Shown here piece by piece: positions 35,821 to 44,323 of a DNA stretch of 64,000 bases. This DNA is from Lactobacillus sp. (GTDB lineage: Bacteria > Bacillota > Bacilli > Lactobacillales > Lactobacillaceae), in NCBI GenBank assembly GCA_030455605.1, contig JAKDPD010000005.1:1-64000 (forward strand), in the 5' to 3' direction. How positions within the stretch are numbered: position 1 is the stretch's first letter; the number at the start of each line of letters is the position of its first letter. Position numbers and translations under genes: made by a program. The notes beneath the pieces were generated by a model. The model saw nothing but the letters and a program-made list of their open reading frames with translations. It had not been told where the DNA came from and made no database searches.

Positions 35821-36312
35821 ATGACCCTAGAACCCGATGATATCCGTTTCCATTTAACTTCTTCTCAGTAATTTGATGTTCGAGCCTCAATGCTTTTATT
35901 ACACCATAATCAATTGCTGGTTTATCGTGGTTGCGATTATCGAAAGACAACTTTTATCGTACCAGGTGGGGCCATCAAGTTTAATGAAACAGGGCAAGAA
36001 GCTGCGGTGCGCGAGACGCTGGAAGAAGTCGGCATTCGCATTGCAAATCCGGAATTCGCTGGTTTTATCGAAGCCTTCTGGACCAATGATCATAAGTCCT
36101 TTCATCAAATCACGATGGTTTTCAGGCACGAGGTCACCCTTGCTGAAAGTAAGCAATTAATAGACCTTCATGAAGAAAACTTAGATTTACCAGCTGACAC
36201 CAAGCTGATTTGGCGTCCTATTACGCAACTTGAAGACCAGATTCAACCCCGCCATCTGCTCAGCTTGACTAAATTGGGTAGTAGCCCCAAACATGAAATT
36301 GATCGCCGCTAA
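35821..36312 (+). pseudogene. NUDIX hydrolase with an in-frame stop at codon 17
   Basis: A CAGGAGG site 7 bases upstream supports the ATG at 35821. It reads MTLEPDDIRFHLTSSQ, then TAA at 35869, and the same frame continues FDVRASMLLLHHN into a full NUDIX fold. The NUDIX box is GAIKFNETGQEAAVRETLEEVGI. The track shows only the downstream part from 35890. Unless a start at 35890 (without ribosome site) is used, the gene is disrupted. In function it would have hydrolysed a nucleoside diphosphate derivative. Confidence 0.82.
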
Positions 36313-36366
36313 GCAGACACACTTTCCAAATGTCACCCTATCGTATCTATTTGAAATGCTTTTTTA

Positions 36367-36828
36367 ATGTTACCCATTCCAATCAATGCGACCATCAGTC
36401 TTATTCCGTATACCCAAACCGATGAAGCAGCTTTTTCATGGTATCAAAATTTGAGAATACAATGGCTAGTGAGCCGCTTAAAACGTCCGTATACGCGACA
36501 AGAAGTCAATGAAATGTATCACTATCAAAATTGTCATGGCGCACTTTATTATATTAGTGATAACGGTGTTTTGGCCGGAGACGTCTGGCTAGGTCGCGAA
36601 GACTTTTCCATTGTCATTGCCCCCGACCATCAACAAAAGGGCATCGGCACCACCGTTGTGACCTATTTCTTGAAGCGGCTTGAACAAGCAGGAGCAAAGG
36701 AGATGCGCGTGGCCGAAGTTTATAATTATAATGCAGGTTCTAATAGACTCTTTCAATCTTTAGGTTTCAAGCGTGTCAAACAAGCGACGCATAATACTTA
36801 CTATTATCCATTTTATTCACCTAAATGA
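36367..36828 (+). CDS. GNAT family N-acetyltransferase
   Basis: 153 aa with the acetyl-CoA binding motif A IVIAPDHQQKGIGTTVV (Q-x-x-G-x-G/A) and the following YNYNAGSNRLFQSLGFKRV. Substrate unknown; small-molecule or protein amine. No convincing ribosome site precedes the ATG, so the start is uncertain. It follows the broken NUDIX gene and may have shared its promoter. Confidence 0.85.
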   Translation: MLPIPINATISLIPYTQTDEAAFSWYQNLRIQWLVSRLKRPYTRQEVNEMYHYQNCHGALYYISDNGVLAGDVWLGREDFSIVIAPDHQQKGIGTTVVTYFLKRLEQAGAKEMRVAEVYNYNAGSNRLFQSLGFKRVKQATHNTYYYPFYSPK

Positions 36829-36858
36829 GTATTACCCAAAAGCAAGAAATGATAATGG

Positions 36859-36933
36859 CGATAACTAATTACGGCTTAACAAAAAAGGACCACTAGGAAA
36901 ATACCTAGTGATCTTTTTATTTTTTTGATTCAC
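36859..36933 (+). repeat. Terminator-containing repeat, copy B
   Basis: Second copy of the 72-bp segment at 29871. It includes the sequence that in copy A encodes the S66 gene's last codons, but no such gene is here. The CACTAGG/CCTAGTG hairpin plus T-run is intact and probably ends the GNAT transcript. Confidence 0.82.
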
Positions 36934-36991
36934 CGAAAGTGGCTACGAAAGATTGACCAAGTCATTCCCATAAAGGCTTAAGAGGAGTCAC

Positions 36992-37596
36992 TTACTGGGT
37001 CAACTGTCCGTTCTCAAGCCGGTAAGTTTGCGTGAAAGGAATCTCTTCAAGCTGATCATGAGAAGCAATAATAATAGCTTTCTGAGTAGCGGCTAGCTGT
37101 TTTATATAATTTAATTAGCGAAGACCTTTAACGACGCCTTATCGAGCCCTCGAGTAGGTTCATCCAACAAGATTAAATCCTGATGCCCCATAAATGCTTG
37201 AATAATACCCACTTTCTGCCGCATCCCCAGTGAATATTTTTTAATTCTAGTCCGGTCGTTATAATCCAAATCAAAATCTGAAAACAGTTGCTTAAAATAA
37301 GCCCGATCAAGATGATGACGTAACTTAGCCAGATACTCAATATTATCTCGGGCACTTTGATATTCAAAAAACTGTGGATTTTCAATCAAGGCCCCAACAT
37401 ATGTTTCAGGGTTCAAAATGACTTTACCCTGGCTGAAAGGCACCGCACCGATGATAACTTTCAAAAGCGTAGATTTACCAGAGCCATTGGCGCCAACTAA
37501 ATGAATGATTTCGCCAGAATTGACCTGCAATGACAAATTATCAAGTACACGCTTTTTACCAAAATGACAATTTAAATGTTCAATCTTTAATTTCAT
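36992..37596 (-). pseudogene. ABC transporter ATP-binding protein, frameshifted
   Basis: Lantibiotic/drug-exporter-type ATPase. Walker A is GANGSGKSTLL, the signature KYSLGMRQKVGI, and Walker B LILLDEPTRGLDKAS. The start at 37596 (MKLKIEHLNC) has GGAG 6 bases upstream. After FAN the frame stops at 37111, but a +5 shift restores NYIKQLAATQKAIIIASHDQ through to a stop at 36992. The cause is visible: AATTA is present twice in tandem (37107-37116). Removing one copy repairs the gene. No permease lies beside it on this strand. Confidence 0.85.
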
Positions 37597-37606
37597 TTTT
37601 CTCCTC

Positions 37607-37726
37607 ATGGGTGGCTTAAAAAGTAACGGTACAACAAACTTAGTCATCTGGCTGCTTTTATTCGGCTTCTGTTATCGGCTACTCTTAGCGCGGGGATCAC
37701 AGCAATATGAAGGAGTTGGTGCCTGA
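37607..37726 (+). pseudogene. C-terminal remnant of an ABC-2 permease
   Basis: 39 codons in frame up to a TGA that overlaps the next start as TGATG. The ending LLLFGFCYRLLLARGSQQYE resembles the C-terminal helix and tail of ABC-2 permeases and of the next gene (SRLVWSHGLRHY). The usual operon is ATPase, permease 1, permease 2. Here the ATPase and most of permease 1 are missing, replaced by the opposing ABC pseudogene at 37596. Confidence 0.55.
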
Positions 37727-38499
37727 TGAAGTGGCGCATTTGGAAGTCCATTTGGACACAAAGTTTAGAATCATTTTCAATTTATAAGACCGCCAGTTTT
37801 CTGACGTTACTCTTGGCGGCGGTCTTCTTCTTTATCGAAATCTTAGCCGGTTATGTTTATTTCAGTCCGGCGACCCAAATCGGTGGCTGGCACCGCAATG
37901 ATTACCTCTTGCTGATTACCACGACCTCAATCATTACCTATATCTATAATATCTTCTTTATCAATGGACATGAGGAGCTGAGTGAGAAGATTCTGGAAGG
38001 GGAGCTGGATTATCTATTTGTCCGGCCAACCTCGTCATATTGGCTGGCAATCACGAGCACGCTCGACATCCCGAGCATTATCAGCTTAGTCATTGCCATC
38101 TGTGCCCAGCTTTGGTTTATCCAGTCTTATGCTTTGAACTGGCTCACGCTGGGCTGGTACTTGCTAAACATTCTGATTGGCGTCTGCTTTCTCTTTGTGA
38201 CGAATCAAATTATGGTCTCCATCAGCTTTTGGTTTGACGGCTTTTCCGCACTTGGGGGTCTCATGGAAGATCTCCTTGATTTAGGAACGCGCCCGCGGCA
38301 GGTCTTTCCGCGCATCATTCAGCTGCTTTTTAGCTTCGTATTACCGATTTTGCTGATCACTAACCTGCCCACAGCCGTGCTCATGAACGGCTTTAAGCTA
38401 TTTGAAGTGCTCTACTTTGCGGTCTTTACGGGCGGCCTGTATCTCATTTCCCGCCTCGTTTGGTCACACGGACTGCGACACTACGCCTCAGCCAATTAA
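37726..38499 (+). CDS. ABC-2 type transporter permease (PF06182 type)
   Basis: 257-aa membrane protein with six hydrophobic segments and the family signature EGELDYLFVRPTS after segment 2. It is intact in itself but lacks its ATPase and partner permease, so it is probably not functional unless partners exist elsewhere. Its codon use is rich in CTG, CTC and GGC and GC content is visibly higher than in neighbours, which suggests foreign origin. GAAGGAG lies 14 bases upstream and is part of the remnant frame. Confidence 0.8.
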   Translation: MKWRIWKSIWTQSLESFSIYKTASFLTLLLAAVFFFIEILAGYVYFSPATQIGGWHRNDYLLLITTTSIITYIYNIFFINGHEELSEKILEGELDYLFVRPTSSYWLAITSTLDIPSIISLVIAICAQLWFIQSYALNWLTLGWYLLNILIGVCFLFVTNQIMVSISFWFDGFSALGGLMEDLLDLGTRPRQVFPRIIQLLFSFVLPILLITNLPTAVLMNGFKLFEVLYFAVFTGGLYLISRLVWSHGLRHYASAN

Positions 38500-38521
38500 A
38501 CCACCTGTCCGTTAAAAACGG

Positions 38522-38560
38522 TTCCTAATCACGCTGCAAGTGTGATAGGAATCGCTTTTT
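38522..38560 (+). terminator. Terminator after the ABC-2 permease
   Basis: TTCCTAATCAC / GTGATAGGAA with one bulged base, then CGCTTTTTT. It overlaps the 3' end of the opposing FlaR-like gene. Confidence 0.5.
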
Positions 38561-39043
38561 TGCTTTGCTGGTTTTAAGCACCAGTAGCTGGCAAGAAGCT
38601 CGTTTATTCGTAACCACTAACCGTTCAATCCCAGCATTATCATAGGCCCAAACAGTCTTTAAGAAGGCCCAATAGTCTTGGTCAAAGTGTTCTGAAAAGC
38701 CGGCTGGCATTTCTGGCCGCGACCGGCGGCTGCGTTTAAAACGCAACGAACGCTTAATGACGCGGTAAACCGCCTTACTTCTGCTGACTTTTAACCAGAT
38801 GATTAAATCGGCCTGGACTACCCGTTGCTTAAGTGAACCTTTATAATTGCCTTCAATAATCCAATCAGGCTGACGCATAAATTGTTGTTGCTGCGCTAGA
38901 AACCATTCCTGCGCTGCGTCTGAGTAGTCTGTCGTGTGCCATAACGTGTCGAGCTGTAACAAGGGTAGCTGCGTTTGGGCTTGCACTTTCCGAGCAAGGG
39001 TTGATTTCCCACTACCGGGATTCCCAATAATAATGATTTTCAT
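38525..39043 (-). CDS. P-loop kinase-like protein (FlaR/topology modulation type)
   Basis: 172-aa adenylate-kinase-like NTPase. Walker A is GNPGSGKSTLARK, and the helix after it plus the DLIIWLKVSRSKAVYRV region fit the family annotated as topology modulation protein. Its substrate is unknown. The C-terminal third is very basic (RFKRSRRSRPE). Single gene. Confidence 0.78.
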   Translation of the reverse strand: MKIIIIGNPGSGKSTLARKVQAQTQLPLLQLDTLWHTTDYSDAAQEWFLAQQQQFMRQPDWIIEGNYKGSLKQRVVQADLIIWLKVSRSKAVYRVIKRSLRFKRSRRSRPEMPAGFSEHFDQDYWAFLKTVWAYDNAGIERLVVTNKRASCQLLVLKTSKAKKRFLSHLQRD

Positions 39044-39087
39044 GACATCACCTTTCTAAGATCAACTTAGTGCTTTAGCCGCATGGC

Positions 39088-39127
39088 ACTAAAAAGCAAG
39101 CATCCATCGTCTGAACACTTGCTCTTT
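39088..39127 (-). terminator. Probable terminator of nagA
   Basis: AAAAAGCAAGC / CTTGCTCTTT with a long loop, just beyond the nagA stop on the minus strand. Confidence 0.5.
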
Positions 39128-39142
39128 AAGCCATTTAACGAA

Positions 39143-40300
39143 CTATTTAGCTTGATAACGTGAAACCCCATCTAAATAAGTTTCGGCCAAGGTTAAATCA
39201 GGGTTTAGCACCAAGAAGTCGGCGGCCTTATCTGGTTTAATCGAACCGCATTGCGCCAGCCGATTAATGCTCTTAGCCGGCACATAGGACGCCATCATAA
39301 TCGCATCTTCCGCGCGCACAATTTCCCAGTCAACGAGGTGCTTCACCGCATCTTTCAATAATAAGACCGAACCGGCTAAATTATCACCCTGTTTCAGCCG
39401 CGCCATACCGTCTTTCACATAAACCGGTAGCTCACCTAGGATATAATCTCCATCTGGCATCATCCCTGCTTCCATACAGTCAGTAATCAGACAGATATGT
39501 TCGCAGCCTTTGGCCTGAATTAACGCCCGGATAGCTGATTGGGACACATGATGACCATCACAAATCAATTCATCCGTGACCAAGCGGGCGGCAAAAGCCG
39601 CATTGGTAATCGTGGGTTCATGGTGCGATAACGGTGGCATCCCATTATAAGTATGGGTAAACATCGTAGCACCAGCCTCAACGCCCGCCATGGCTTGATC
39701 ATAGCTCGCACTGGAGTGTCCTAATGAAACCACGACACCCATGTTAGCAACAGCCCGAATGAAGTCAGCTGAACCGGCGCGTTCTGGTGCCAGCGAAATT
39801 TTCCGTAATAAGCCATGACTCGCATCCAACCAGCGCTTAAATTGTGCTAAATCTGGATCAGTCATATATTTACGATTTTCAGCCCCTGCATGCTCCGGCG
39901 TAAAGAAGGGACCTTCAAAGTGAATCCCCTGAATTTTCGCCCCGGATTCACTACCTTGGTGGGCCGCAATCAGTTCACAGACCTGCGTTAAGGCTTCACG
40001 TTCAGCAGTAATGGTCGTTGGCAGCCAAGAAGTGACCCCAGCTTGTAATAGACCTTGAGAAATGCGGTCAATCCCGGTCCAATTCAGCTTCATCACATCC
40101 TCGGCTAACAAGCCATGAATATGCGTATCCACCAGTCCCGGTGCAATCCATTTTCCCGAATAATCGATAATCTTACCTGTTGGGCGGGCCTGCTCAGGCA
40201 AATAGCGACCAAAATGACCGTCGCTCGTTATCTCCAGAAAACCGCCCTGTTCGGTTTGATTCTCTAAGAAAAATTTATCGGCATGCAGATAATATGTCAT
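39143..40300 (-). CDS. nagA: N-acetylglucosamine-6-phosphate deacetylase
   Basis: 385-aa amidohydrolase that converts GlcNAc-6-P to glucosamine-6-P and acetate. Metal and substrate motifs appear in order: VDTHIHGLL, IHFEGPFF, SLGHSSASY, FTHTYNGMPPL, LICDGHHV and ITDCMEAG. It stands alone here, divergent from the GH31-family gene. A TGGTACCA palindrome directly abuts the start codon (40301-40308) and could be an operator of a GntR/NagR-type regulator. Confidence 0.95.
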   Translation of the reverse strand: MTYYLHADKFFLENQTEQGGFLEITSDGHFGRYLPEQARPTGKIIDYSGKWIAPGLVDTHIHGLLAEDVMKLNWTGIDRISQGLLQAGVTSWLPTTITAEREALTQVCELIAAHQGSESGAKIQGIHFEGPFFTPEHAGAENRKYMTDPDLAQFKRWLDASHGLLRKISLAPERAGSADFIRAVANMGVVVSLGHSSASYDQAMAGVEAGATMFTHTYNGMPPLSHHEPTITNAAFAARLVTDELICDGHHVSQSAIRALIQAKGCEHICLITDCMEAGMMPDGDYILGELPVYVKDGMARLKQGDNLAGSVLLLKDAVKHLVDWEIVRAEDAIMMASYVPAKSINRLAQCGSIKPDKAADFLVLNPDLTLAETYLDGVSRYQAK

Positions 40301-40410
40301 TGGTACCAGTCTACTTTCTATTTTGCGGACTTTTGATCCAGTTTCAGCCCCTTTTCTTAAAAAAAGACTGAATGCTTGTCAGATACTTATATCTTAGTTT
40401 AGTTTTTCGT

Positions 40411-40416
40411 TATAAT
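40411..40416 (+). promoter_or_regulatory. -10 element of the GH31-family gene
   Basis: TATAAT 33 bases before the ATG at 40449, in an AT-rich stretch. No matching -35 is visible. Confidence 0.4.
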
Positions 40417-40448
40417 AAAGGAAAGATGACGATTAGGAAGAAAGAATT

Positions 40449-43400
40449 ATGACACAAGAGACGCAAATGGGTAAACACCAACTTGGTTCACTGACAGGAG
40501 CCAACAAATGTAAACATTATTATGAATTGCATTACCGCACGGGCGAAGTCGCACGGCTCTATATCCTAGCTGATGGCATTTTTCGCTATTATTTAGATCC
40601 AACGGGACAATTTCCAGCGGAAACAACCACTACTGACCCATTAATGGCAGATACCGACTTATTTGAAGCGTCGCAAGCCAAAGCCACCAGTGAAGCCTTA
40701 ATCATCAAGTCCGGTCATTATCAGCTCATTTTTCAGCAAAAAACGGCGTTACTGTCAATTTTCGATGAACAACTGCACCGGACGCGTTTTGCCCAAGCTA
40801 GTCCCTTAGAACTAGGGGCCGGCCAAAGTTGTGAATTCATTAAACAAGCGCCTAATGAATTTTACTATGGTGCCGGTTTTCAAAACGGTCATTTCAGTCA
40901 TAAGGGCCAAAAGGTCATCATTAAACGCGACCGCCTAACTGGTGAAGACGGCGTGATTACCCAAGTGCCATTCTTCTGGTCGAATGCCGGTTTTGCTGAA
41001 CTGCGACGCACCAACGCACCTGGTTGTTATGACTTTGGTAAAACCAATCCAGCCGTCAGTGCCTTGATGCACCAAAGTGCTAGTTTCGATAATTATTACT
41101 TGTTAGCCGACTCCCCTCAAGCCTTGCTCGGCAAATATTATCACCTAACTGGCAAACCATGTCGCCTGCCTACGTCCTGCTTACAACTGGGGCACATCGG
41201 TAATTTCTTAACGACCTTATGGCGACCGGCGCTGGCCAAAGAACGTCAAGCCGATTTGTTCGAAGACGGACATTACTATTTGCGCACGAGCAATCCTAAC
41301 CAAGCCGCTGGCAAAGCTTCACTCAACGGTGAGGAAACGTTTCAGTTCTCCGCACGCGCCATGATTGATCGTTATCTGCGCCACGGTTTTCCCCTAGGTT
41401 GGCTCATTCCCAACTATGGGCAAGCTCCAGTTGACCCGCAAAGCCTAGCGACCTTAACCGATTATGCTGAAACTCACGAATTAGGTCTTGGCTTATGGTC
41501 AGCTGCTAGCCCGCAAGCATTGGCAGCTGGCATTCACTTTGTACTGACCAGTTCACCAACTTCAGCCACCGTAAAACAAATTAACAGCACCCTCGCTGCC
41601 AATCAAATTTCCGCGCGGCAGTTTATGCTCAGTGATCAAGGCTTTGTCGGCAATCAAAATCAGCTAGTCCTGCTGGTTAATGCGGCCGGCGGTGACTGGC
41701 ACAATATTCCCGTTCAAGTTGCTGGTATCCTAGGTTCTGGTTTATCGGGACAACCCCTCGTCGGTATGGCGGTCGATGGCGGTGCAGGCGGTGGTAACGC
41801 CCAAATGGCGATTCGGGATTTTGAATGGAAAGCGCTCAGCCCCATTCTCTGTTTTATCAATGACCAAGGTCGTTATAGTAAGACACCGTTTGCCTACAAC
41901 GCTAAAATGACTGAAATTAATCGCGCTTATCTGGCTTTACGTACCAAGTTAGGGGCCTATCTGTACACGTTAATGCATGCCACTCAAGCTGGTCAACCAG
42001 TGATGCGGCCAATATTTTGGGAATTTCCACATGAACAGCTTAATTACACGACTCAAGTTGGGGCGGAATATTTATTAGGACCTAATTTGCTCGTTGCCCC
42101 TATCTACAGCGGGCGTGAAGATGCAAACGGTCACTCTAAAAAAGACAAATTGTACTTACCGGATCATCGTACCCTGTGGATTGATCTCTTCACGGGGGAA
42201 CCACTCGTTGGTGGCCGGGTCTACAACAACCGTTCTTACCCATTGTGGCATCTCCCCGTCTTCGTCCGTGGCGGTGCAATCTTTGATTTAGGGGAACGAC
42301 AATACGTCATCTATCCTCAAGGTCAGAGTCATTATGACAGCTATGAAGATGATGATCGTCGTGCCCACCATTATGCTAGCGCCCATCTGAGCAGCAGTTT
42401 AGATGACAGCACCTTAACCGTTAAAATCACACCCACGACTGGCAGTTATCCCGGAATGGTTACCCAAGCTGGCACCACTTTAAACCTGTTAACCGACCAT
42501 TATCCTGATGGTATACAACTTAAAATTAATGATCGCATTATTAAGCTCCAAGAGTATGGGACGGTCGAAACCTTCGCCCATGCCAAAGAAGGTTTCTTCT
42601 ACAATACGCACTACAGCTGGCTACCAGAATTCGACGGTTACCAACCACCACGCCAGCAAGCCCTACAAATTAAACTAACCCCTCGGGATATCACACAGAC
42701 AACACTCGAATTAACTATTCGGAACTTTAACTATGGTGGCAACCGAATTGCTCATGCGATTACCGATGCTTTACTGCGTTCGCCAAAGCAGCCGACGATT
42801 CTAGGAGAGAAAACAAGCGCTCACTCAATTACAGTGTCTTGGCCAGCCATCACCAATGAAGTCCAGATTGAAGTAAATGGTATTCTACACGTTGGACTTC
42901 AGGGGAATCATTTTACTTTCCATGAACTCGCACCACATACCCGTTATCTCTTCCGTTTACGGTATCTTGCGGGCAATAAAGTTTCGGAATGGTCCGACCC
43001 ATTCGGTGCGGTCACCAAACCACGACAGCTGGATTATGCCATGCGGCATCTGCAAGTTGACAGCAATTTACCAAGTGCCCCCGACCATCCTTTAGCCTAT
43101 CTGACCGACTTAAAGCTCGCCAGTGAATGGCAAACTGCCACTGGCGTTAGCGAGACAGCACCATTGGTCCTAACTTTTACCTTTGAACAAGTCGAAGAAC
43201 TCAGCCGGATTGTCTTTGTTCCACGGGCAATTGACAGTACTGGCGATCCACTTAGCGTTCAACTTGCAAGCTCGCCAGATGGCACCCATTTCACACCTTA
43301 TGGCGACCGTATTACATGGAAAGCCGATAATAAGAATAAGGTGATTGGCCTACGTGATGTCACTGCTAAAGCCATTCGGCTCACCGTCTTTAAAGCCGTA

Positions 43401-43451
43401 GGGAACTGCGTCTCTGGACAAGAATTGATGATTTTCAAAGCACAACATTAA
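40449..43451 (+). CDS. GH31-family protein with FN3 and F5/8 C domains, probable pseudoenzyme
   Basis: 1000 aa, no signal peptide. Residues about 1-640 align by eye with the GH31 group that includes Enterococcus EF1824 (GGSGLSGQP-like ILGSGLSGQP, RDFEWKALSPI, TPFAYN, LLGPNLLVAPIY, HLPVFVRGGAIF). Then a fibronectin III domain (about 785-865) and a F5/8-type (CBM32-like) domain. Where active relatives have KTDVAW and WTGDQ, this protein has VLTSSP (near 365) and LVNAAGG (near 410), so both catalytic Asp seem absent. Neighbouring nagA hints at aminosugar sensing or binding; the function is unknown. Confidence 0.78.
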   Translation: MTQETQMGKHQLGSLTGANKCKHYYELHYRTGEVARLYILADGIFRYYLDPTGQFPAETTTTDPLMADTDLFEASQAKATSEALIIKSGHYQLIFQQKTALLSIFDEQLHRTRFAQASPLELGAGQSCEFIKQAPNEFYYGAGFQNGHFSHKGQKVIIKRDRLTGEDGVITQVPFFWSNAGFAELRRTNAPGCYDFGKTNPAVSALMHQSASFDNYYLLADSPQALLGKYYHLTGKPCRLPTSCLQLGHIGNFLTTLWRPALAKERQADLFEDGHYYLRTSNPNQAAGKASLNGEETFQFSARAMIDRYLRHGFPLGWLIPNYGQAPVDPQSLATLTDYAETHELGLGLWSAASPQALAAGIHFVLTSSPTSATVKQINSTLAANQISARQFMLSDQGFVGNQNQLVLLVNAAGGDWHNIPVQVAGILGSGLSGQPLVGMAVDGGAGGGNAQMAIRDFEWKALSPILCFINDQGRYSKTPFAYNAKMTEINRAYLALRTKLGAYLYTLMHATQAGQPVMRPIFWEFPHEQLNYTTQVGAEYLLGPNLLVAPIYSGREDANGHSKKDKLYLPDHRTLWIDLFTGEPLVGGRVYNNRSYPLWHLPVFVRGGAIFDLGERQYVIYPQGQSHYDSYEDDDRRAHHYASAHLSSSLDDSTLTVKITPTTGSYPGMVTQAGTTLNLLTDHYPDGIQLKINDRIIKLQEYGTVETFAHAKEGFFYNTHYSWLPEFDGYQPPRQQALQIKLTPRDITQTTLELTIRNFNYGGNRIAHAITDALLRSPKQPTILGEKTSAHSITVSWPAITNEVQIEVNGILHVGLQGNHFTFHELAPHTRYLFRLRYLAGNKVSEWSDPFGAVTKPRQLDYAMRHLQVDSNLPSAPDHPLAYLTDLKLASEWQTATGVSETAPLVLTFTFEQVEELSRIVFVPRAIDSTGDPLSVQLASSPDGTHFTPYGDRITWKADNKNKVIGLRDVTAKAIRLTVFKAVGNCVSGQELMIFKAQH

Positions 43452-43458
43452 TCTGATC

Positions 43459-43495
43459 AAAAAAGCACGTGCATTTAAGATGCACGTGCTTTTTT
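43459..43495. terminator. Bidirectional terminator, GH31/esterase
   Basis: GCACGTGCAT, TTAAG loop, ATGCACGTGC flanked by A6 and T6 between convergent genes. Confidence 0.92.
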
Positions 43496-43501
43496 GATGA
43501 T

Positions 43502-44323
43502 TTAATGACCTAATTGCTGATCTAACCATTCTAAACTTAACTTGAACCAATGTGATGCATGCGGGTTATTCTGCCAAGCACGGCCCTCAGTGACGAGCTC
43601 TGGCCGCGCTAAAGAAAAGCCGTGACCACCATGAGCAAAGAGATGCGCCTCACATGATACCTGTTTAGCCTGCAAGGCAGCTAAATATTCCAGAGAATTG
43701 GTAATCAGAACAATTGGATCGTCCCACGCCTGGAATAAAAACGTCACTGGATGTTTAGGGGTAACCCCCTTAGCAGTATCAAGTAGTTCTACCTCAGCTG
43801 GATATTTGCCCTTTTGATCTTCAGGAATGATAAAACCAACCTTTTCAATATTAATCAGTGGGTAGCCCAAAATAGTCGCATTGGGACGTACCTGATCGCT
43901 CACATAACCAAAACGCTTAGCTAATTTAGGCATATTAGCCAGAATATTAGCCGCTGACACCACATGACCACCAGCTGAAAAACCTGCCGTCACAATCTGT
44001 TGCGGATCAAGTTGATAGGCTGACGCATGTTGTCTAAAATACCTCACCGTTGTCAGCAAATCCAAGGCAGCGTCGGGATAAATATTTCCCGGATCTTGCA
44101 CCAGATTATAATCCATCACAGCCGCATTATAGCCATGGCTGAGATAGGCCAAGGCGACTGGTTCACCTTCACGCTGTGCCAAGTGGTTAAAACTACCGCC
44201 CGGAACGACAATAATCAAAGGACGCTGCGGCGTGACTAAATTGGGATTGACTTCAGCACAATAAGTCCGCAGGCGAAAGGCACGGCCATTAAAATTAGTT
44301 AACGTTAACTCTTCACTTTTCAT
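43502..44323 (-). CDS. Alpha/beta hydrolase, acetyl-esterase type
   Basis: 273-aa esterase. The oxyanion motif is VVPGGSFNHLA, the nucleophile elbow GFSAGGHVV with catalytic Ser, the acid Asp in AWDDPIV, and the His in HGGHGFSLA. It resembles acetylxylan- or other carbohydrate-deacetylating esterases. It overlaps the end of the second YibE/F gene by 11 bases, so all three genes are likely one transcript. Confidence 0.88.
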   Translation of the reverse strand: MKSEELTLTNFNGRAFRLRTYCAEVNPNLVTPQRPLIIVVPGGSFNHLAQREGEPVALAYLSHGYNAAVMDYNLVQDPGNIYPDAALDLLTTVRYFRQHASAYQLDPQQIVTAGFSAGGHVVSAANILANMPKLAKRFGYVSDQVRPNATILGYPLINIEKVGFIIPEDQKGKYPAEVELLDTAKGVTPKHPVTFLFQAWDDPIVLITNSLEYLAALQAKQVSCEAHLFAHGGHGFSLARPELVTEGRAWQNNPHASHWFKLSLEWLDQQLGH

